Assembly: GCF_918797505.1 (NCBI RefSeq)
Contig: NC_092797.1
Coordinates: 17,745,372-17,809,371, forward strand
Direction of reading: 5' to 3'
DNA from: Bemisia tabaci
Taxonomy: Eukaryota; Arthropoda; Insecta; Hemiptera; Aleyrodidae
Length of the DNA: 64,000 bases
Shown: positions 32,656 to 46,800 of the stretch, piece by piece
Layout of the letters: every line of letters begins with the position of its first letter
Position numbering within the stretch: the first letter of the stretch is position 1
The notes under the pieces: model-generated
What the model was told of the DNA's origin: nothing
Databases searched by the model: none
What the model saw: the letters and a program-made list of their open reading frames with translations, nothing else
Made by a program: the position numbers and the translations under genes

Positions 32656-35600
32656 ATGGTGCGGTTGAGAGGCCGATCGTCTCGTGCACGAGGCTCCAGA
32701 CGCGGCGGTGTTAGCCGGGGTGGTATTGGGCAAATTAGTCGAGGCGGTGGCCGAGGTGGTAGAGGAGGATCCTTCCCTGCACCTGGTATGGTTAGACCTC
32801 GACCACCTGCAGTACCTCCAGGATTCCTGGAACCTGATTTCGGGTACGGACCACGAATCCCTCCTATGATACCACCTCCAGTACCTGGACCAAGAGGTCT
32901 CCGACCTTATCCACCTGTACACCCAGCTGTACCTTTTCCCCGGGCAAGACCTTTTCCGGGAGACTATCCAGTGAGACATCCAATGGGAATGCCACCAGTA
33001 CCGCCAAGACCTATGTTGCCTCCTGTGCCACCGTTCGTCAGAGGAAGAGGTGCTTTCCGAGGCTCACTGCCCAAAACTGGCAAAGCATTCAACAATGGCA
33101 CTGTGAGTCAAGCTAGAGCTGCCAAGAAGAAACTGGCCAAAGCCAAGAAAAATGAGGTACGTTTCACTTTCTTGCTTAGTAATCAGTCACATAGGCTATA
33201 CTTCAGAATGATGGCTCTGAAGAATTTTGAGAGGGACATAGTATCATACTTATGGTCTTCCTATTGGTACTGGACCAGGCTGCCACATTTTGCCCAGTTC
33301 AAGCGTTCGCAATGAGAAACCTAAGTAGCCGAAAACGTTTCATTAATGTAAATGAGACAGTGCAAAACCTAGGAAAAACTGTTCAGCCCCAGTAGATGCT
33401 GTTGCTTTGCTAAGGTTCCAACGGTAGGCTACTTCTAATTCTGCTCTCTGTGAATTGTATTTTGCCGTTACAGTTCTGAGAAATGACCAAGTTACTATTG
33501 TTTGATGTCAGTATTTATTACTTCTCTCATCCTGTAATTGATGTGGTATCACCGCAAGCCGCAGAAGGGCTTGTTAAGCAGTAGTACAGCAGTATCAGGG
33601 ACCTCCTTGCCCTGTTGTGTATATACAGCTGTTTATCAGTAGAAGACCCCACTGTTGCTACTGATTTAAGTAACGAGAATTTTACCATGTCAGAATGCAC
33701 GGGGCACCTGTGTACTAGAATTTTCTTACTTTTTCTATTTCCTTAACAAGCCACTCAAGGTTATTACCCCTCCATCTGTGCTGACGCGAAAGGGTCATTA
33801 AGTATTGTAATTTGCAGCCAAAGGCTGCTGTGCGCCACCAATTTGCTGAGTCAAACTTAAAATCATAGCAGTACTTGCACTAGTTGTAGCATGGCTGTTA
33901 GTCTTAAGTATAGCCTTTTATTATACCTATTTACTGCAGCTCTAGCTTTTTGTTTGTTTTTTCTTTTATTTTTTATTTCGTGAGATGAAGATTTCCACTT
34001 CACTCACGCACATTTTAATAATGCATGAGGAGCCTATTTTAAGCTTACAGTTTTTTATTATACAAAAACCAGCTTCTTGTCAAACCATTCTGAGAAGTTA
34101 ACCAAGGTCTTCAAAGAGCTTCAGTTCTAATTTTTGGAAACCTCGTTTGGAAGTGATAGAATACAGTGACAACTTCTGAGCGTATAACTTCAATGTCTCC
34201 TTTTGAGTTATGAATATGAAACAGCACGTGCTCTGTGAGGAGGAGTGCAAAGCCCAATCTGTTTATCCTCAGATTGCAGGATAAGTAGAAGGGCCTGTCC
34301 TCAGTTGAAGCAGCTAAGAGAATATCACTTCTATTATTTCCATTGCAATGTTTTCATTTTCATCACCCAGAGCACACAAACTCTTAAGTTTAAGTAAAGA
34401 TACTTTAACAGTATCCATTGAAAGAATCATCCGAGGAAGTGATGATTCATTATTTTTATAAAGAAAATATTTTGGGGGAACAGGACACAGAGGAAAAGTC
34501 ACAAAATGGCTGTGTTACCGTCAAGGCGTGTGTACATCTAGAGTTCTTAATACAGATGTATAGTCATTTCCCAATGGAAATAATGTAACTATCTTTCACT
34601 GTTGTTAAATTTCCACTAGCAAACTACATTGCTGTCTGAAAGCTGTTCAGCATTTCTAATTGAAAATTTTACTAATTTTTCCCCTACTTACAAGCATAAA
34701 AAAGCTGAATTTGGGACTGAAATTGCACAAAAATATTCTTTTAAGTGAATTTTGCAACAAGTAGAGTTCTTTTCACTGGGGAAGGACTACATCTGTAATG
34801 ACTTACTATCGCACAGGGCATTCTCAACTTACCAAAATATCAGCTGCGTTGTCAAAGTAAACTGTTTGGGACCACTTGGAAGCAGAATTACCTGATTCAC
34901 AAACAATATACTTGATACCTGATGTAAACATGTGTGTTTACATGTAGAAGCCTAATGTTTCTACCTAACGCTTAACGATCTCAGGAGGTCGATGGGACTG
35001 TTGGGTCGCGGTCGCAAACGGAAGAACCAAACAGAATTGGACTAGTTTACTTATTTTGGCAACGCACCTATCTTCATCACTATGTCAGTCATGAATATTG
35101 GTGTTACTATCTGAAGAATCTCGATGCCTAGAGTAATAAAAAATTTTTGTCCGGAGTAAAGGTGGCTTGACATAAGCATCTCAGAAGGAACATTGTAAAA
35201 AATAGGAATGAAAAGGTGGAGACATTTAAACATTGCTGGGCCAGAAGAATTTTCTCATTTTCTAGTATAATACACTTATATTTTTCAAGGAATACTGTTT
35301 TCTTCAGCAGTTTTGACAATAATCTTGAAAGTCAAAGACTCATCTTCTGGAATCCAATTATTTAACTATGTCTCATTGGGCTGCTATAAACTTTCAATAA
35401 ACAGACCACCCGAATAAAAGTTCAAGGCATGTCCTCATCAACATCCTGTGGGATTTGCAGTTTGACAGAATTTTCTATCGCTTTTCACCAGTTGTCAATG
35501 GATCCAAGTATTGTGCTGCGCAAGTTTTTAATGAATGATTTTCTGTAATCATCTAAACAGCCATGGGCCACTTTTTTCAGTGTGTGGCCTGTCTAATTTC

Positions 35601-37840
35601 TTGCTTGGTGTTCTAATTAGTTGTATACTGCACCACGTTTCATCATTTTCATGTAAAGGTTATCCCTTGGATCATTTCTCCATGCTTCATCAACTACTTT
35701 GATTCCAGGTACTTTGTTCAGTTGAAAAAAATTCTCTTTGTCAAAACAAATCTTGATTTTTCACATGTCAAGTCATGATGATCTATTTAGAAATTTTAAA
35801 AGCTTACAGACGAAAAATGAGATCAAGTGCAATTTTTTTTCCCCCAAATGTGAAAGACCCCATGATTGAGTCAAGACAAAATCAGAATGGAATTTTTCCA
35901 TTTTTGATGCTTGCTAGAAAGTTTTCAGTACTAAGATATAAGTTTTTTGAGCCCTTTTTAATGCTACACTCCATGCGATGACTCAATCATTGCAACAACC
36001 ATTAATGATATACTAACTGCACCCGTTTACGACAGACACAAAGTGATGATTCTATAGGGGCTATTGTTGATGACGAAATCAAGCCGCAGTAAATGACGTC
36101 ACCGGTTCTGTTTGCAATGCCCTCAAAGTGCACCCATTAGTAACATCATTAGGTCACATTTAATGGGTCAGTGGACCCTCGATGACTTCATTGAAGTGCC
36201 CATCTCTATATCTTGAAATCTTCATGTTTTAAAGCACGTGAAATTTTCGTTCCGTTCTACAACAATTTGTGCAAATATACGTAAGCCTCAGCTGGTTAAG
36301 TGTCGACTTTTTTTCGTCTTCTGTGTCATTGGTAATGGTCTTAGACAGGAAAAATTATTGTAAGACCCATCTTTAAGACCTCTCTGTAGATTTGAACAGG
36401 TGTGTTTCCCTAAGTGAGACCACGTAATTTAAAAAAATATCCTTTTCCTACTAACAAATAGCTGCTTCTTTGGCTATTTTAAATCCATGAAAAATTGTAC
36501 TCAGTACTCTCATCATTTTCCCATCCTTTATCTTTCCCTGACCATCAGTAAGAGGCAGACATTTTAGCTGTAGTCTTTTTTTTTTCTCTCGTTTCAGACA
36601 TTTTACTTTAGGTACCACAATCAATGAATTATTTTCTAATCTAGCTCTTCAAAGATGTTTAATTATCCTGCATTTTTCTCCAATCAGTCTAATCACTAAT
36701 CTAATAAATGCTTTAAGCAGGGCAAGCTCAGGATTTTAAAATCTTGATCATTTAGATTTTATCAGAGACTTTGTTTGCTGGCCTCCTTTTTAAGTTTTTA
36801 ATAATTAACCACTTGTAATTCTTGATTTCATCTGGCGTGAAACATACAGTATAATTTTGTTGATGTGATGTGTAGGAGACAGAAATAAATAAACCCTGGG
36901 TTAACAATGCCTTGAAAGTGGAGATTCAAAAGAAACACAGTCTCTTCGCAGAAGCAAGTCGGAAACAAACGGACACAGTCTGTTGGAAAGCTTACAATGA
37001 ACAGAAAGCTTTTGTCGCAAATCTGGTTAACCGTGCAAAGTTGGATTACATAGGATCTCATTCTGAAGAAGTGAGCAAACATGCATTTTTATCCTAACCT
37101 TTAGATTGTGGGGTTTTTCACCCGCTGAACAGGTTTTACTTAACTCTCCTTCATAGGTATTTCTCTTAATTGCAGCCAGATGTTCCTCTAAATGTCCTGG
37201 CCTCTTGAATTAGAAAAATAAAAAACACAAAAAAGCATGGTTTTTAGTCCAGAGAGAGATGGAAGGGGGGTGGGGAGAGAGAGAGAAAGAGGAAGAAAGA
37301 GTGACTGTACTCATTTCGCTTTATTCTTTTTTCTCTTCAGTACAGCCTACTATGTTCCAAAGAGCTACTGCAGTTACTTTCCTCATCAAGCTTAGTAAAG
37401 GCACAAATTTGTTGAGGATAATATGTTTTTACCAGCATCATAAATAACTAGGAAATTTTCTGTGGGAAAAAAGTGGAAATAAGTTAACAAGAACTGGAAA
37501 TATTCTGATGTCCTCTCTTTACAGTGGCGCAAAGCGTTCTTTCAAATTGATTTTGTTTGATATGAATTTAATTCTGCAAAAAAAAAATTAGCTCTAATTG
37601 TGATGCTTTATTCATCAGAGTTTTTTTTTATTTTTTTTTTTTTTAAATCAAATTGAAAAAATTCTATCCCTTCAGAAAAGCAAAGTAGAAATTCTTTGGC
37701 GCTTCATTTGCTAGTTGTAATTCTGAAACAATTTTAAACTGTGGTTGCAGGAGGTGTCAAAAATCCCTGAGCTGAAATCTCTTCTTGATGCAAAAAAAGA
37801 TGAAAGTAAAACGCCCACTGAAGTTGCAGCCACTGCTTAA
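32656..37840 (+). CDS. NUFIP1 locus short form with alternative last exon
   Basis: The exon at 37751-37840 follows TTGCAG in phase 0 and reads EVSKIPELKSLLDAKKDE, then SKTPTEVAATA before TAA. Joined to 32656-33156 and 36876-37070 it gives a 261-aa protein without zinc fingers. Exon 2 reads KPWVNNALKVEIQKKHSLFA and ends in AKLDYIGSHSEE, a basic helical segment that resembles the linker before the reverse transcriptase domain of some non-LTR elements, though it may be an insect NUFIP feature. Because exons 1, 2, 37751 and 44180 all join in phase 0, either 3' choice is possible. Existence of this transcript is inferred from splice sites and frame only. Confidence 0.5.
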
Positions 37841-40800
37841 GTTTCTCTTCCATTGTACCTTATTTTAACAAGGTACTCTACTCTCTTGTATATTTTCCCT
37901 TTGTACATTCAACTTTGCGCTCATGGCATTGTGAGCTGTCTCTAAAGTGTAAGGAAAATTTCTTTTTGTTTTCGGTGCCAAAGAGCCCATCATTTGTTTG
38001 TACATAGTGCAGTATAAATTTTGGAAAAAATAAGGCATACATTACACTTGTAAAGATCGTTCTCCGTTTTTAATTATGACAGTCTCGGTCTACTTCGCAA
38101 ATAATTAATGAAAGCAAAGCAAAAGAAATTTCCTTCTAGTTCTTAAATCATCATTCATACCCACTGTACATTTTCTCAAGACTTCTGAATAGTTATAGGA
38201 TCAATGACAAGAAAATTGCAGGATGAGTAAAAATTTTTGAATCAATCATAAATATTCAAAACTCAGTAAATAGAATCTCTCTTTTTCCCTTTTCACCCAT
38301 TGCTATCCTTTTATAGGTATAATATATTTTGATACTAAACAAATTTTTTCTGGTAAATCATACCAAGTCTTTTTTATGGGTTGTCATTTAATTGTGACAA
38401 AAACTGTAGGAATTGATATAAAACTCCTTCTTACAAGTAATGGACCATTTTTTTTTTTTATTTATTTTTTTTTATCTGAAGTAAGATTTCTTCTTTTGAA
38501 TCTCTGAAAAGTCTTTTCCATTACTGTAATGGTTTACACATCTTTTCATTAGATGCTCCAGTTTTGGCCGCTTGGCTAGCTACAGTTCTCTAATCAATAG
38601 TTGTACAGGTTCTGAAAGGAATGAAAACCAATCTTCAATAAGTAAACTGTGCTCAGCCTCCTTTCTCCAAATTCCTTGTACTTTCCACCCATAAGTTTGG
38701 TCATTGGCATCCTTCTATTGTTGAGGTAACTCAATTGAAGCATCTAAGTATTGCATTTTAATTATCTAAACTTAAATAATTATCCTTATAATTATCTCGT
38801 AAAGTTTGTGAGAATTATTTCGGATTTAGTTATTTTATGAGCCAGATTTTGCTGTGTGAAAAGTCAATTTTTAAGAGCTGTTCACACCCTTCTTTTTCTA
38901 CTGAAAACAGCGCATATAGCAAAGAAAGGCACGTAAAACACAAAGGAGGTCTCAAATTTTCTGCCTAGCTAAAGAATGTTGCTGTTGTATAAAAAGATCT
39001 CAAGGGTGGAAAAAAAAAACGTAACTTACTGCTTTTGATGCCTAAAAATGATGTGCACTAGAACATGGTGAACACAAGTGGTTGAGGATCCTTCATAGGC
39101 TGAGGAGTGCTTATGAATTATCGACGTCTAATTTTATATAATTGTAGGTTTAAAATATAAAAGATTTTTTATCATTGTACCAAAAGACCATTTAAAAGTT
39201 CCAGTCATCCTGAAGTTCTCTTTCTTTAATTTATATCATTATTGATTGTGATATGCTTGTTCAGGCTCACTGATATGGGTCACCCATTTTGGTTGTATTG
39301 GAGATTTTTTCCTTTTGTTGTTTTAAGAAAAAAACAAGTAGTCATTTTCATGTTATTCGCTCTTCAGATCATAAAGTTGGAAATGCAATATCGAGGAATT
39401 TGGCGTTGGCTAAATTTCGATATTATTTGATTTGACATTTCCTTTGTGAACTCTTTGAACTAAAGGCTCATCATGTTCAGGAGGCTGCAAGGAACATTAA
39501 AACATCGAAACTAAGGAAACGTTGAATTTCTTGGTATTGTGTGTGTGGTCCTTGATTTTAATAAAGTTTTGGGTTATAAGTCAGTCCTACTTTTTCCTCT
39601 CTCTTATTTTCCGATTTTTTTCCGGAGCCAAAGACTTTTTAATGTGTATTGAATGATTATTTTTCTTTTTTATAATTAAATGGTGGGAAATCAAAATTCT
39701 TAGTGTATGGCTGATGTATTCTTCCCTAAGCCAGTTAAGCTATTAAACTAAAAAAAATAGTGGAATCGCATTTAAATTGGTACCTATTTATGTAGATAAA
39801 CTTAATACATGTGCAGCTGCAAATCACTCGGTTTAAAACTCATTGCTGTGTATTTAAGTTGTGTGTGAGAGTGTTGAGTTTTTTATGGTTTACATTTGAA
39901 ACATTTTCTTTCAATCTCTAACTTTGAGTCTCAATAATTGGTGCTTGTTCGATATTTTTAAGAGAGTTTAGTGGTTGCCCGCACATGCTTCATGCAGAAG
40001 CACAGTGTTGTTCCCCAATCAAAAGAGGCCAAATTATTATGAAATTATATCCCCATGGTAGTTGAAACCCTTAAATGACTACGAGAACCGCTAGCGTGTG
40101 TCTCACATTTTGCCTTTTGTGAAAAAGCATTTTTCATGTATCCAAGTCATTGATGAAGAAGGTAGGTTCTTCAATAAGGAGAGTCTTGTCGCCCTTTCTT
40201 TTCTTCGTATGTTTTCAGTTTGAAACTATTAATTGAATATTTTTGGAAACTAATTTTAAACTCTCGGAATATTTTTAGATTTCGTAATCATACGTTTTTC
40301 TTGGAATTCAGTAGGATTTTCATTTCTTTTCCTAAGCTCGGCTCTTCTTTGTTTCTTTTATTTTATAATTTATCAGTCCCCAAAAGGAGGCTGAGCATGG
40401 TTTCACAAATTATTTGTGGCCCATCGTCGGACAAATGCTAATTAAAATACTGGCTAAGTCTTTTTAAATCAATTATGAGTATTAGCCCGAAAATTAAGGT
40501 ATTCCTTGAATTGATGGGGCATTGGTTGTCTGAAAATAAGGTTTGCTGGCTGAATATTTTTGCCTTTTGGTGCTTGTATCTCACTGGACTGCACTTTAGA
40601 GTAAGATCAATCACATCTGATTTACTGCTGCATCCATTGAGGGGCGCTCAACAGATGAAAATCAAATTGGTGGTTAAAAATGATGTGATCGAATATGAAT
40701 GGAGATTAATGGGTCCCTTGCCCCACCTGTTACTGGAATAGCTTTGCATGTGAAAGAAATGCCTCTCAGCAATGTGCACAAGTTTTTGATGCAGATGTAC

Positions 40801-43800
40801 CTTTATCTTGATCTTTTCTATTAGATAGGTCAGTTTCTAACAAGATAAGGTTTTAAACATCTCTAATTAGATTTTGAATTGTCTTCAATCTGCAGACATA
40901 ATTAGTCATTTAATCTTGAACTCAATTTTATTATCGTAAGTTTTTGAACTATTATGTTTTAGTCTTTGTTGGTGTCAATGTTTTAAGTAAAAAATTTGTT
41001 TAAATATTTATTATTATAAAGTATGATTTAATGAAAATAAAGTGTTTGACTGAAAAAAAACTTCATGCTTTGAACATCAGTTCTCCTAAATACTCCCAAT
41101 AAAGGCGAAAGCTCGGAAGTATCATATTTTACATCCAAATATTCGGACCCGAGAAACGAATATTTTAGTATTTTGAGTACAAATTTATTTGTATCAAATG
41201 TTGGACTTATCGAGTCATAGCACAGTCAACAAGCATTGTCTGAAATTTTGAATCATCCCTAGGAATTTCTTTTTCTATTTTTGGTTACTTTAGAACAGTT
41301 ACAATGTTGAAATACCTTAAATTCTTCTAAATCTTTGAATTCTTCAAAGTTTAATAAAAGAATTGAAACGAGTGAGCAAGCCCTGTTGAACTTAATTAGT
41401 TAGCCTGACTCTTCTATTGCCTGTCTTATCACCATTTGCATTTGAATGGTCAACAGAGAGTATATTGCGTCTTTGATACTTTAAATTCGTAGGCTCAGAC
41501 CGTACTGAAAGATGTGACTGAATTTGCTACTTCATCCGCAATTAGAAGCAGTGTTACATCAAAATTTGAAAAAATAGATTAAATCCTCAATTTTGGAGTT
41601 GCAACAACTTAAAACGCTCGTTACAGTTTTCTCATCTTTACAAAAAATTATGCATTAAAAAATCATTCATTAGGTATTTTGCATACACTTATCATCCATA
41701 AAAAGGAGAAATAATTTGAGTGTATCAGTAGCCAATTTAATTCAAGTATTTCATGATTCTGAAATATTTATTTGACTTTTTAAGGTTTAATAATAGTGGA
41801 AAAGAAGTTCAACATTTTCGTGCTGCTTTCAGGATGCACCTATTAGATTATTTCTTTGCTTCTGCTGAGCATTGACCTTACAATAGCTCTCCAATTATAT
41901 CTCCTATAAGCCCATTTACCATGCGGAAACCTTACGTAACCATTTCCTCATCTTGCCTAACTTGCTCTTACCTAGACCCATTTTACCATGATGCCTCTTG
42001 CTAATTTTATGCCACACATCAGAAATTCGAAGGAAATCATAAAATGTTCCTCTAATTTTTACATATCATGATTTCTTCTCAATTGGAAAAATTTAACTTA
42101 ATTTTTTTTCAAAATTAGTGTTTCTCTGTTTTTGCTCTGTTGCATCATTACAGATTTTCATCATTTAATTTCCAATTTAGTATGACCTAAATATTGTCAA
42201 AGTAGTACTTTTATGAGGACAATTTTTTTTCCATGAGGAGATGCCTTGACGATCATTTTGTTTCTCTAAAGACTGTTTACTTGTACGCATCCCAAAGTAA
42301 CTTGCTTTTAAAACCTACACAGAATATTTTCTTGTTGCAATCTCCATCAAACCATGCCACTATTAATATCCAGAACAATAAACATGCATTTTATATTGGG
42401 CCTAAGATGTTGTTTTTAGAAGTTCAAACTCGTGATTCTTTCACTCTTTTCTCCCCATCGCTGGAATTGGAAAATAATATCTTTTATATTATTAATGTGT
42501 GAGTGTTGGTCTCTTATGTCTAAATTTTCATGGCAACCTCTGTGATATGAAACCCCCCTTGGATGGTTTTTTACCATTTTAGAAAATCATGTTTCATTTA
42601 ATTTAAAACGTGCAAATTTTGTTTTAGTTCTCCTTGTAAGCAGACCTGCCATCTTTCCAGTTCGCTTCAAATTTTTCAAATTTAATAATCATCTTGAATT
42701 TTCCATTTTTAAGATTGATCCTCTAAGTTTTCAAGTATTCTACTTCTGAGTGGTGAAAGTGTACAGAACTTGATTTTTCCCTGTTGTTAAATAATTTTTA
42801 AATGAAAAAAGTGCATTTGTAATCAAAGTAATTTCAGGTCAAGCTTCAATGTCAGTTTTTGTACCAATGTTTTTACTTATACTACTAGTAATTACTATCA
42901 AATGCCTCCTTTTCATATGCACGTTTTATAAATTTTGAAATGTAAGTTCAGTGGCAAAGTTCACTCGCCTATAAAGTTTCATAGAGTTTTGCATCGGATG
43001 GAACAACTTCTGAAAAAAAAATTAATTGATAATGAAACGGGGGAAAAAAGGAGAAAAAGAAATCAACCGATTAGAACAAGCACATCGAAAGATGTTGGAT
43101 GGATGATGAATCCTATTAGATTAACTCTTGCTGCCTATCTTAAGGAGAACTTTTTTGGCTTCATTTATTCATGGAGATAAGTTTGAAGCATTCACTCATG
43201 GCGTAAGTTTACGTAAAAGTTTCTCATACATTACTCTCCATCCCCTTTCTTTTTTTCATTCTTTTTAATGAACTTTAATCTCATTTAAAATGAAGATCTT
43301 ATGTGGTCACTGAATTTTTGCTTTTTTCCGCTGTAAGTGTCATTAGCCCTTTTATATTTTGCTTTTCAATTTTTCTTGAGTCAATGACGGCTGATTCACT
43401 TTTCTTTTCCAAAGAAACATTCTTAAATCTACTGATCATGGCTATAATTTATAGTATTCAGCTGTTCTTGAGTGCTGGAAAACAAAAAAACACTCATGTC
43501 TCAGATTCAATGTATTATATTTTTCCCTCTTCTTCCTTCCTCCTATTTCAGTATACTGAATGCTAATCGAAGAACTCATAAGTATTTTTATGATTTTAGC
43601 TTTCTGTACCTTCGTGTGCCATCGATTCTGCTTTGTCTCTTTGTTTTTTTTTTGGTCAGTTTTTATTATTTTTCTCCCTTTATCTCTGGTAGTCCTTTTT
43701 TTTTGTTTTATACGTGCCAATTTTAGGGCGTTGACCCTATAAATCTTGAAGTATGAAAGTATTTAACTTTAATATGATATCAGTATTATGTACCCATGAT

Positions 43801-46800
43801 ATTTTCATGCTACTGCTCGTAGTAATAGAACAAAGAAAAGAAAAAAAAACCCCCATCATATCCCTATCATTAAATTCTATCTTACAGTTACCTGGTTTTA
43901 CTTCAGTCTTAATTTGATGTGAAAGATGATAGCACCGTTGGTTAAAATGAGGATGTAAGCTATCGTAATAAACCTCTTGTGACCAACCGCATTTGCTACC
44001 AATCTTTCATCCTATCTGCTCAACCCCTGCCCCTTTTTCCGTCCCTCTTAAGTTAATTTTATCAGTTGTAATTCTTTAATTGTTTTGTTTTTTTCTTTTT
44101 AATTTTAAGATTTCTATTTTTTAAGTGTGTGCTCCGTGTTTTAACAGCCTTTTTAATGTAGTTTTGCTACTTATTTCAGGAGAATGATCCTTTTTACTGT
44201 GAAGCATGCAATCGATCTTGGAAAACTGCGGAGGCATTACAAGAACACATCTCGGAACATGAAGTTTGCGGAAGAGAGGGATGCACCTTTACCGCTCATC
44301 CAAAGATCGTTGCCTTACATGTACAATTCCACCATTTTACAGGAATTTACAAGAAAATTGCTAATGTCCAATCCCCTGAAGATATTGAAAAGTGGATTGC
44401 TGAGCGCAAAAGGTAATTACCCTGTTCTTCAACATTATTCATATGGTCAAAAGTCAAAGTAGTTCAGTTTTCACCTTAAGATTAAAGGTTCCTCATCAGT
44501 TGAATAATATGGCATAAAATGCGCTCTGAATTGTCTGCCTAAAAGCTGAATACTGTACATTAATTAATAAACAGATAAAAATCCAAGACACAAAAGAAAA
44601 TGAATTACAATGAAGCAACCTGTTCCATTACAATTATAATACTACAAGAGAACCAGATGTAAGAAAAATAACTAAAAAAAAGCTTTTAGGAAATACTAAC
44701 ACATTCTTGAATGAATTGCATATTAAAATGAATGTTGCTCATAAAAGTTCTATATCTATCGGGTTCATCTCCAGAATTCTTTGATCATTTTTATATCTTA
44801 CTTTCTATCAAACTGAATTATAAATTTTTATTGATTAAAGTCCCTTTTTTTATGAACGACAACTTTTAACTTCATTATCAACGCTCATCAATTCTGTTTT
44901 GTTATATTCATTTTTTATCTCTCTTTACCAAGAGTTAGATTGCTGTAGATTGCTTCAGCTAAGCAAAATTAGCAGTCTGAATATCAAAGAAAATTCAAAC
45001 AAAATATTTGATTTGCTGTTTTCATCGTACCTCTTAGAAGTTATATAAACCAAACAGCTAATTGGCTTTTAAGTCGATTTATTCTGATTGTGCCTGCCTG
45101 TAGAAAGAGGACAAAACTTAAAAATAAATGCCTAGAGATTTGCTCTGCAAACATTTTGAAACCGCCCTAAATGTTAAACCAAACCCAAGCTCCGGAAGTT
45201 TGTAATTTGAAGGTCGAAAGACGTACCTTTCAGAATAACTGTCTTAAATTTTAATGTGCTATGTTCATGGTTTGAAATTTGTAGATAGTAATGTAACTTC
45301 ATGCCTCCTGTCGACCAAAAATATACGTCACTGCCTTTGTACGAGAGCATTTTCTGTCGAAATCTCAAATTTTAATTTTTTTGCAGAAGTCCTTAAAAAT
45401 TGCTGCACTGATAATTTTGCCTCCATTAACTAGGTACCTTTATGTAGGTAAGTTGTATCTTTAAGGACTTTTTCAAAACCTTTTGTACTCTCTGATGCTA
45501 TTTGATTGCTTTGTCACCTCCTTGTGATATCACAACTGAAACAGTCTATACTAGCTTCTTGTAAGTATTATGACTGTTGGTAGAATTTTACAGTCATCAT
45601 GGCAGATGCCTTGATGACTTTAAAAGCTCATAGATATGAGGAAAGCTTCTTTTCTCAAATGTAGGAACTAATTTATTTTCCTTTTTTAGTCGTTACCCAA
45701 CAGACGCTAATGTCGCCATGCGGAAAGCAAAAAAAGAAGAAATGATAGAACGTGGAGAACGAGTTGAAGAAAGTAAAACTGACAGGCATAATCGACCCAA
45801 AAGAGGTGAGTCTTACTGAAAGCATCATGACAAAGAAAACTGAAGGTCCAAAAAATTATATCGTATGGGAGCAAAGACGTAAAGACGGAGTGCTCGTATC
45901 TAAAAAGCACGGGGAAAAAGTGAAGCCTGGCTTGGCGCTGGGTGCTTGTGTGAGTGTGTAAATGAGCGCGGGAATCCATGGTGGCAAACGGAAATTTGAT
46001 TTGAACTTGTCCTCTTGATTTTTCCACATCTCTTCTTCGAAACGTATTTTAAATGCCTAAAACGAATAAATTAAGAAAGTTGGGACTGCGTCCTATTATA
46101 ATACAACTACTTTTGCTCGGTAACAGGCAGTAATCTCAGATAAAATTAGTTTCTCTTCTACTCATGGTGGTTCTGCCGGTTCAAACAGGCCGTTACAGTC
46201 GTAGATGCCCGTTACTCCCAAATGAAATTAATCGGTCGACGACGGACCAAAACTAATCTAAAGTTATAAAAATATGGGTGTGTAAGTGAATTTGGGCAAA
46301 AATCAACCTAAAATACTTTGTTTCCGCAATTTTATTTAGTTCCTGTTCTACATTTGAATTTCAAACTTGTCCCGATTTCGCCGCCAATCCTCTAGCCAAT
46401 AGTAGAGGTGATTGAAAAGAAGCTTCATTTTTTGCTTTTAGCGCTCCATCTTTATGTCTTTGTATGGGAGTTAGCAGTTTTTTAACCTCTGCTATCTTTG
46501 ATCTTTATTGGCAGTTGTCTGTTTATGATATGTCGGTGCCTCAGCCAAGCTGTGTTGTGTTGCCAATTATTGGAGGATAGGTAACTTGCCTGGATGTGGC
46601 TACCGCCACTCATACCAATATGGTCAGCTGTATAATCTAAATCACAGATTCAGGCATCAAATTTACTGTGGAATGCTGAGGCTACTGTAACAACCACTAA
46701 AGAATGGCCTCCATTCATCATACTGAGGAAGTAAATCTACAGGGTCCCAAAAGTCCCACTCCCCTCCTCTAACTTTTGAACCGTTGGAGATAAAAGATGA

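Noticed and set aside
42935..43180. 81-codon basic ORF in the long NUFIP1 intron
   Set aside because: No convincing splice sites in phase with neighbouring exons and no recognisable domain.
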